DNA of 64,000 bases from contig NZ_MUNY01000084.1 of the NCBI RefSeq assembly GCF_002002735.1, forward strand, positions 1 to 64,000. Direction: 5' to 3'. Below are positions 1 to 4,606 of the stretch, piece by piece. The stretch comes from Algoriphagus sp. A40. Its GTDB lineage: Bacteria > Bacteroidota > Bacteroidia > Cytophagales > Cyclobacteriaceae. Within the stretch, counting starts at the first letter, position 1, and each line of letters starts with the position of its first letter. The notes below the pieces were generated by a model. The model worked only from the letters and a program-made list of their open reading frames with translations. It searched no databases and had not been told where the DNA came from. Position numbers and translations under genes: made by a program.

Positions 1-18
1 GGTTAAGGGTCTCTTGGA

Positions 19-585
19 TCAGGATTCTAACCAGTTTTTCATGATTTTGACACCATTTTCAGTCAGAATGCTTTCGGGATGAAATTGAACACCCCTTACA
101 TCATACTCCTTGTGGCGCACGGCCATGATCTGTTGGTCCGGAGTTCTGGCAATCACTTCAAGATCAGGCGAAAGGGTGGATTCGTCAATGACCCAGGAAT
201 GATATCTTCCAATACTGAATGTATCGGGGATATCTTCGAAAAGCAAGTCTTTTTGAACAGTAACTTTGGAAGCGACCCCATGAAGTACTTCAGAGAGATT
301 AATGAGATCTCCACCAAATGCTTCTCCAATGGCCTGATGGCCAAGACAAACACCGAGAATTGACTTGGTCGCTGAGTATTTTTTCAGCAGTTCCGGCATA
401 ATACCGGCTTCGGAAGGAACTCCAGGTCCCGGAGAAAGCAGGATTTTATCGTATTGAGCGACGTCTTCCAATGAAATCTTATCGTTACGAAAAACATCCA
501 TTGAATTCCCAAAACCTAATTGTCTGACGATGTAAACCAGGTTGTAGGTGAACGAGTCGTAATTATCTAAGACTAGGATTTTCAT
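19..585 (-). CDS. trpG: Anthranilate synthase glutamine amidotransferase subunit (TrpG)
   Basis: This 188-residue protein supplies ammonia from glutamine to TrpE for the first committed step of tryptophan synthesis (chorismate to anthranilate), in the cytoplasm. It is a full-length class I glutamine amidotransferase: the oxyanion-loop motif SPGPG lies near residue 51, the nucleophile Cys80 sits in GVCLGHQ, and the catalytic His169 and Glu171 are in QFHPES. It follows trpE on the same strand, but a four-helix-bundle gene stands between them. The rest of the trp operon probably lies beyond the left window edge. Expression is presumably governed by the attenuator at 2497-2629. The alternative, the para-aminobenzoate subunit PabA (some bacteria share one subunit), is less likely beside trpE. 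Confidence 0.95.
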   Translation of the reverse strand: MKILVLDNYDSFTYNLVYIVRQLGFGNSMDVFRNDKISLEDVAQYDKILLSPGPGVPSEAGIMPELLKKYSATKSILGVCLGHQAIGEAFGGDLINLSEVLHGVASKVTVQKDLLFEDIPDTFSIGRYHSWVIDESTLSPDLEVIARTPDQQIMAVRHKEYDVRGVQFHPESILTENGVKIMKNWLES

Positions 586-599
586 GTTAATAGATTGTA

Positions 600-632
600 A
601 TATTGAAAAATTTGAAAATTTGAAAATTGATT
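600..632. repeat. AT-rich TTTGAAAA tandem repeat between trpG and the four-helix-bundle gene
   Basis: The plus strand reads about three head-to-tail copies of a TTGAAAAT-like unit ending in GATTAGG. The other flank of the four-helix-bundle gene (1027-1062) carries a related sequence in inverted orientation, with CAATTTTTCAATTAG near its end. A similar repeat ending in ATTAGG precedes the glycosyltransferase start at 21752. The function is unknown; it may be a trace of how the inserted gene arrived. Confidence 0.6.
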
Positions 633-1026
633 AGGCATTATTTTCACCTCTTTTCTTCTTTTCAAATTCATTTAGATATTTTATAAAACCCTTAATCTCA
701 CTGGAGATTTGGATCAACTCCCCATAGAGGATTTCATATTCGGATTGACTGATTCTTTCAGCTTTTAGCAATAGATAAAGTTGGCTTCGTAATTCACCGG
801 CAGAACCTTTGGCAATAGCTAGATATCGGATAAACTGGCGAGTGCTGTTGTATTCAAATCCCTCGGCAATATTGTTTGATATTGAAATGGCGGCACCAAT
901 AAGCTGATCCTTGGCCCGATAATCTTTCGAGACCTGGTTTTGATCTACCAAATGATAAATCTTCAAACCAATTTCAATAGCATGCTGCCAAACTTTTAAA
1001 TCTTCAAAACGATCAACTTTTGCCAT
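631..1026 (-). CDS. Four-helix-bundle protein (S23/IVS-type) inside the trp operon
   Basis: This 131-residue protein matches the four-helix-bundle family first found as open frames in 23S rRNA intervening sequences and related to the Avd protein of diversity-generating retroelements. Family hallmarks are the N-terminal FEDLKVWQHA, the central ISISNNIAEGFEYNS and the following FIRYLAIAKGSAGELRSQL. No enzymatic residues are known for the family and its cellular job is unclear; solved relatives form small oligomeric rings. It sits between trpE (34 bases upstream) and trpG (45 bases downstream) on the same strand, so it should be co-transcribed with them. Both flanks are AT-rich and repetitive. 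Nothing ties it to tryptophan synthesis, so it is best read as an inserted passenger gene. Confidence 0.88.
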   Translation of the reverse strand: MAKVDRFEDLKVWQHAIEIGLKIYHLVDQNQVSKDYRAKDQLIGAAISISNNIAEGFEYNSTRQFIRYLAIAKGSAGELRSQLYLLLKAERISQSEYEILYGELIQISSEIKGFIKYLNEFEKKKRGENNA

Positions 1027-1060
1027 AATTTTTCAATTTTAAAACCTTCCAATTTTTCAA

Positions 1061-2473
1061 TTAGATATTTTCAGCGGCCCGTAATGCCACTCTTAAAGCC
1101 TCTAATTTGTTTGCTACTTCCTGCAATTCAGAAGGAATGGAGGATTTTGCTACTACTCCCGCACCGGCTTGGAAGCGAAGCTGATTGTTTTCTGACACAA
1201 AAGACCTGATCAGGATGGCGTGATTGAAATCTCCATTGAATCCCAAGTATCCGATCGCTCCTCCGTAGAATTGACGGCTCGTATTTTCCAGTTCGTCTAT
1301 CAGCTGCATCGCCCGGTATTTTGGCGCACCGGAGAGAGTCCCAGCCGGAAAAGTATCGGCAACAAGTTGAAGTGGGTTTGCTCCATCCGGAAGCTGCCCT
1401 GTCACCTTGGACACCAGGTGGATCACATGGGAATAATATTGAATCTCCTTGAACACATCCACATTTACTGTGTTGGAAGATCGGGAGAGGTCATTTCGTG
1501 CCAGGTCCACGAGCATCACATGCTCGGAGTTTTCCTTGGGATCGTCGTAGAGCTTTCTGGCCAATTCGGCATCATCAGCGTCATTTCCCGTCCGGCGAAA
1601 AGTCCCCGCAATTGGAAATATGGTTGCTGTCCGATTTTTCACCACAATCTGAGCTTCGGGCGAGCTGCCAAAAACCTTGAAGGAACCGTAATCAAAATAA
1701 AAAAGGTAGGGAGAAGGATTGACTGACCGTAGGGCCCGATAGACATTGAATTCGTCACCTTTAAACTCGGTGGTAAAGCGCCTGGAAAGCACGATCTGGA
1801 AAACATCCCCACGGAAGCAATGCTCCCGACCCTGGTTTAGGATTTTCAAAAACTGTTCGTCAGTGTAATTGGAGACTTCTTCGCCGATTTTTTTGAAGGA
1901 GTAGGCCGGGATGTTCTTGTTGTTGAGCAAGGTCTCGATTTCCTGCATGTACTCCGGATTTTCTGCTCCGGCCACCCGATGCTCAAACAGGTGCAGTTCG
2001 TTTTTGTAATGATCGACCACGATGATGTTTTGGTACATAGAGTACTGCATCATGGGAGTTTCGTCAGGCTGTGAATTTTGGAGTTGAATGTCCTCAAAAT
2101 ACGCCAGCGTATCGTACTGGATGTATCCAAAAAGCCCGTTGGTGCTGAACTTGAACTTGTCCGGAGTGGGGTCAAATTTATTCCCAAATGCCCTAAGACA
2201 ATCCATCAAACGCTTTTTGGCGGTCACTTCGTATTCCAAAACTTCACCTGTCGGGAGCTTTTCCTGCACTTTGCCGGCATTGAAACTGAAGGTCGCCAAA
2301 GGATTGAAACAAATAAAGGAATAGCTGTTTTCCTGGCCGTGGTAATCGGAGCTTTCCAGCAGGATCGGATTGGCAAAGCGGTCTCTGATCTGGAGGTAAA
2401 TACTCACCGGAGTAATGGTATCCGCCAGTCGCTTGCGGTAAGTAGTTAGAATCGGAAATTTGACGTGGCTCAT
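1061..2473 (-). CDS. trpE: Anthranilate synthase component I (TrpE)
   Basis: This 470-residue chorismate-binding enzyme makes anthranilate from chorismate using ammonia delivered by TrpG. The N-terminal third resembles the TrpE regulatory domain that binds tryptophan in characterised homologues. The C-terminal two thirds is the chorismate-binding fold, with CFRGDVFQIVLSR near residue 218, the segment GSSPEAQIVVKN, SEHVMLVDLARNDLSRS, and FPAGTLSGAPKYRAM near the end. The ATG at 2473 follows directly after an attenuator (terminator at 2497-2530, leader peptide at 2552-2629), so transcription into the gene should respond to charged tRNA-Trp. PabB is an alternative, but the Trp-codon leader argues strongly for TrpE. 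Confidence 0.95.
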   Translation of the reverse strand: MSHVKFPILTTYRKRLADTITPVSIYLQIRDRFANPILLESSDYHGQENSYSFICFNPLATFSFNAGKVQEKLPTGEVLEYEVTAKKRLMDCLRAFGNKFDPTPDKFKFSTNGLFGYIQYDTLAYFEDIQLQNSQPDETPMMQYSMYQNIIVVDHYKNELHLFEHRVAGAENPEYMQEIETLLNNKNIPAYSFKKIGEEVSNYTDEQFLKILNQGREHCFRGDVFQIVLSRRFTTEFKGDEFNVYRALRSVNPSPYLFYFDYGSFKVFGSSPEAQIVVKNRTATIFPIAGTFRRTGNDADDAELARKLYDDPKENSEHVMLVDLARNDLSRSSNTVNVDVFKEIQYYSHVIHLVSKVTGQLPDGANPLQLVADTFPAGTLSGAPKYRAMQLIDELENTSRQFYGGAIGYLGFNGDFNHAILIRSFVSENNQLRFQAGAGVVAKSSIPSELQEVANKLEALRVALRAAENI

Positions 2474-2496
2474 TCAGGGTTGATTTTTTTGCATGA

Positions 2497-2530
2497 AAAA
2501 AGGCTTACCGGGAAATCCAGTAAGCCTTTT
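2497..2530 (-). terminator. trp attenuator: intrinsic terminator upstream of trpE
   Basis: On the minus strand an 11-base arm AAAAGGCTTAC (2520-2530) pairs perfectly with GTAAGCCTTTT (2498-2508) across an 11-base loop region, and the transcript continues as a run of six U. The hairpin lies between the leader peptide stop and the trpE start. Its 5' arm (2518-2529) can instead pair with CAGAAAGCCGTT (2558-2569), 10 of 12 positions matching, which would prevent the terminator. Segment 2558-2569 lies in the last codons of the leader peptide, where a ribosome reaching the stop codon would cover it. Confidence 0.88.
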
Positions 2531-2551
2531 ACTATGTTGTTGCGCAAAATT

Positions 2552-2629
2552 TCAGGCAACGGCTTTCTGAGCTTTCCCAAGGAAAGATGTAGAATGCCAC
2601 CACCAGTATTTGTTTGCGATTGTTTTCAT
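2552..2629 (-). CDS. trpL: trp operon leader peptide (25 residues, three tandem Trp codons)
   Basis: A short ORF starting at ATG 2629 encodes 25 residues beginning MKTIANKYWWWHSTS and ending at TGA 2552. Codons 9-11 (2597-2605) are three consecutive TGG, a very rare run and the hallmark of a trp leader. A self-complementary segment, CTTTCC/GGAAAG with a three-base loop (2572-2586), follows the Trp codons, then the antiterminator half (2558-2569), then the stop, then the terminator. By analogy with ribosome-mediated trp attenuation in enterobacteria, stalling at the Trp codons when tRNA-Trp is uncharged should free 2558-2569 to form the antiterminator and let transcription reach trpE. Confidence 0.88.
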   Translation of the reverse strand: MKTIANKYWWWHSTSFLGKAQKAVA

Positions 2630-2639
2630 AAGACAAGGG

Positions 2640-2669
2640 CAAATTTAGAAAGGGATCGGAATTAGCAAA
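2640..2669 (-). promoter_or_regulatory. Bacteroidetes-type promoter of the trp operon
   Basis: On the minus strand, TTTG (2666-2669) is followed after 18 bases by TAAATTTG (2640-2647), a full match to the -7 consensus TAnnTTTG at near-standard spacing. Transcription should start only a few bases before the leader ATG at 2629, so the leader peptide would have a very short or absent 5' untranslated region. Confidence 0.65.
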
Positions 2670-2808
2670 GCATCTTTTAAGTTTTTTCAAAAAAAAATAA
2701 TTTTCCCTGTGAAATCAGTAATAAAATGGGACCTGTCCTGCAAAATATCAAGCAAAACCCAGGGACCAATTTGTTCGTTTTGAATTTCAAATTTGACCAA
2801 GATCATCT
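2670..2808. other. Intergenic stretch between the divergent trp operon and the 2809 gene
   Basis: With the leader region this makes a 335-base gap between annotated long genes. It is AT-rich, with a run of nine A near 2690-2698, and presumably holds the plus-strand promoter for the gene at 2809. I see TTTG and TTTTG words at 2769-2793 but no clean TAnnTTTG box. No RNA gene was recognised. Confidence 0.4.
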
Positions 2809-3363
2809 ATGAAAAAATCCATTCTTTTTTTGTCTCTCTTTTTGGCAGGTGCATTCGTGGTAAAGGCGCAACAAACGAGCAACTGGACCTCCCCTATGCA
2901 TGAAGTAAAATTCGTCTCGGGTGATTCCAATGATGCCGTGATGAGCATCGATCCGGGATTTCAATATGCTGATTTACAGAAAGAAGACCGGGTTTTTCGC
3001 CTGTTTTTCCACAAAGACAATGCGATTATCAAAAATGCAAGAATCATCGACCAGCAGTCCAAACTGGTGGTAGCCAGAGGAAGGGGAAACTATTTTTGGG
3101 GCTCGGCAAGGTTTGAATTCGTCAGCGGAGAAAAATTCAATGTGAAAAGAAAACGCAGTCCAAATGGCTATGAGATTACAGGTCCCTATGGGCCTCTTTT
3201 CCGTGTTGAAAACTTTGGAATCAGTCCGGTCTCGACGCTGAATGAGCTGGATTTTCTCACCCAGGCCTTTTACGTTTTTGATCAAATCAAAACTACCCAA
3301 AAACCTCCATCAGACGTGATTTACTATTTTGCTCCTGCCACCACTTACAATTACAACCCCTGA
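2809..3363 (+). CDS. Hypothetical secreted protein
   Basis: This 184-residue protein begins with a clear signal peptide: a KK start, a hydrophobic stretch to about residue 18 and a likely cleavage after VKAQ near residue 21. The mature part is mixed polar/hydrophobic with many aromatic residues and no cysteine cluster or recognised catalytic motif. It is probably exported to the periplasm or outer membrane. I do not recognise the family. It is divergent from the trp operon, and the next gene follows 23 bases later on the same strand, so the two may be co-transcribed. The ATG at 2809 is preferred because it gives the signal peptide. Confidence 0.75.
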   Translation: MKKSILFLSLFLAGAFVVKAQQTSNWTSPMHEVKFVSGDSNDAVMSIDPGFQYADLQKEDRVFRLFFHKDNAIIKNARIIDQQSKLVVARGRGNYFWGSARFEFVSGEKFNVKRKRSPNGYEITGPYGPLFRVENFGISPVSTLNELDFLTQAFYVFDQIKTTQKPPSDVIYYFAPATTYNYNP

Positions 3364-3386
3364 TTGGTAGCTTTATCGAAAAAAAT

Positions 3387-3614
3387 ATGGCCAAGGCAAT
3401 TTCTCAGTATTTCAAACGAATTTTTGACGATTATCAGGTTTTGGTCATGGTTAATCCGACGGATTTCACCGGAGTCGAGCTGATCGTCCATCCAGATGGC
3501 AAGATCGAAAAGACCGACATGGAATTTGACGAAGAGATTTTTGAAGACCTACAAGTGGATGAGTTCAAGCCTTGCAGTGCGCTGGAGTTTCAGCTGACGT
3601 TGGCGAAGGCTTAA
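3387..3614 (+). CDS. Small acidic hypothetical protein
   Basis: This 75-residue protein lacks signal peptide, membrane segment and cysteine motif apart from one Cys near residue 63. Its middle is acidic (EKTDMEFDEEIFEDLQVDEF). I do not recognise the function. It follows the secreted protein by 23 bases on the same strand, and ATG 3387 (MAKAISQYF) is the only good start. A real gene is likely because coding composition is even along its length, but the product is unknown. Confidence 0.6.
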   Translation: MAKAISQYFKRIFDDYQVLVMVNPTDFTGVELIVHPDGKIEKTDMEFDEEIFEDLQVDEFKPCSALEFQLTLAKA

Positions 3615-3696
3615 AATAGCGACCACCCTCGATCCAAAATTTTATTTGAATTGGAAAAAATTGACTACCTGTTCTATAATGATTTATATTTAATTC

Positions 3697-3912
3697 ATGG
3701 AAACGATCTTGATAGAAACCAAAGACAAAGAAGAATCAAAAACCATTAAAGCTATTCTCCAGGCTCTGAAAGTGAAATTTACCACATCCGAAGCAGATGA
3801 GGAATCAATACGAATTGCAAAAAGTGTTGCTCAGGGATATAAAGAAATGCTGGATGCTAAGGCTGGAAAAATAAAGGCTAGGGATATAAAAAACCTTCTC
3901 AGTGAGCTATGA
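3697..3912 (+). CDS. Antitoxin-like protein (DUF2683-type) of a RelE/ParE-type pair
   Basis: This 71-residue protein resembles short antitoxins of the DUF2683 type: it begins METILIETKDKEESKTIKAILQALKVKF, has an acidic middle and ends in an amphipathic helix (ARDIKNLLSEL). It should bind and neutralise the partner toxin and repress their shared promoter. Its TGA stop (3910-3912) overlaps the toxin ATG (3909) as ATGA, typical of translational coupling in toxin-antitoxin operons. The antitoxin frame is intact while the toxin frame carries an internal stop. A weak promoter-like TTG and TATATTTA precede it, with a non-ideal spacing of about 21 bases. Confidence 0.75.
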   Translation: METILIETKDKEESKTIKAILQALKVKFTTSEADEESIRIAKSVAQGYKEMLDAKAGKIKARDIKNLLSEL

Positions 3913-4232
3913 CCTATCAGGTCAAAACCTTACCTGAATTTGATAAGGAACTTAAGCAACTTGCCAAATAGTACCCCTCGATCAAAGATGATTTGTTAAA
4001 GTTAGCTGAAAGCCTTTCATCTGATCCAACTCAAGGAGTTCACCTTTTTAAATACTGTTACAAAGTCAGATTAGCTATCAAAAGTAAAGGTAAGGGGAGA
4101 TCTGGCGGAGCTAGAGTAATCACCAATTTTGTAATCAGTGAGGACAGTGTTTACCTCCTTTCGATTTATGACAAGTCTGAAAGAGAAGCTGTTACTGACG
4201 CCTACATTAAATCCCTTCTTGATTCCATCTGA
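3909..4232 (+). pseudogene. RelE/ParE-type toxin interrupted by an in-frame amber codon
   Basis: Reading from ATG 3909, the frame gives MTYQVKTLPEFDKELKQLAK, then TAG at 3969-3971, then continues in the same frame as YPSIKDDLLKLAESL and on to a TGA at 4230-4232. The whole frame would be 107 codons, the usual length for a RelE/ParE toxin. The family usually has KKYPS at this point, so one substitution (AAG to TAG) explains the break. The downstream part keeps family features (YKVRLAIKSKGKGRSGGARVI, then LLSIYDKSERE). Without suppression the toxin would be only 20 residues. Restart at TTG 3993 would give 79 residues lacking the N-terminal strand and helix. Loss of activity is the simplest reading; a sequencing error is possible. 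Confidence 0.8.
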
Positions 4233-4348
4233 GTTTTTTTGGTCTCACCCATTTTTTTACTCAGCAAGCAATCCACACTTCGCAACACTCCCTCCAAAAA
4301 TCAGTCAATCCTTGACTTGATTCGAATCCTTTTGTTTAATTTATCAAC

Positions 4349-4379
4349 ATCAAAATGTTAAAATAATTGACATTTTGAT
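4349..4379. repeat. Inverted repeat with 10-base perfect arms
   Basis: ATCAAAATGT (4349-4358) is matched exactly by ACATTTTGAT (4370-4379) across an 11-base AT-rich spacer. There is no T-run after it, so a terminator is unlikely. The arm spacing would place the two halves two helical turns apart, compatible with a dimeric repressor site, but no regulator is known. Confidence 0.6.
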
Positions 4380-4390
4380 ATGGTGCCAAC

Positions 4391-4417
4391 TTTCCAAAAG
4401 TTTGAAACTTTGGGAAA
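4391..4417. repeat. Imperfect palindrome, 13-base arms
   Basis: TTTCCAAAAGTTT (4391-4403) and AAACTTTGGGAAA (4405-4417) pair at 12 of 13 positions around a single G. It resembles a small REP-like palindrome and shares the symmetrical style of the 4541-4567 element. Confidence 0.6.
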
Positions 4418-4540
4418 ACTCTTCCGCTATGCTGCTTCTCCAGAAACAGCATTTACATCGATCAAGTCTGGAGAGTCCACTCCTCGGAATTTGGAATTCC
4501 GTGGTTCTATCATAGGATTTATTATCCGATCAAATCTAAA

Positions 4541-4567
4541 CCTTCGAGGTTTTCAAAACCTCAAAGG
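4541..4567. repeat. REP-like palindrome, 13-base arms
   Basis: CCTTCGAGGTTTT (4541-4553) and AAAACCTCAAAGG (4555-4567) pair at 12 of 13 positions around one C. It lies 40 bases before the polymerase start. Copies elsewhere in the genome would show it is an interspersed repeat. Confidence 0.65.
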
Positions 4568-4606
4568 ATTCCCTGCACCTCGTCAACCGTAATTCGTAAA
4601 TCAAAA

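Larger units (their letters stand above)
4233..4606. other. Intergenic region with palindromes, 374 bases
   Basis: No convincing gene lies here. The stretch holds three inverted repeats: 4349-4379 (10-base perfect arms), 4391-4417 (13-base arms, one mismatch) and 4541-4567 (13-base arms, one mismatch). A 70-codon open frame at 4380-4592 runs through the palindromes and looks accidental. Promoter signals for the polymerase gene at 4607 were not obvious. Confidence 0.6.

Noticed and set aside
2474..2494. A six-codon ORF (ATG 2494 to TGA 2474) ending directly before the trpE ATG on the minus strand.
   Set aside because: Its ATG lies in the terminator T-tract and it has no Trp codons; it is too short to tell from chance.
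2465..2665. A 66-codon plus-strand ORF across the trp leader.
   Set aside because: It lies antisense to the leader peptide and terminator, has no family features, and the minus-strand reading explains the region fully.
4317..4335. GATTCGAATCC resembling a tRNA T-loop.
   Set aside because: The flanks do not form a T-stem and no acceptor, D or anticodon arms are present.
4380..4592. A 70-codon plus-strand ORF in the palindrome region.
   Set aside because: It runs through two palindromes and shows no protein-like pattern.
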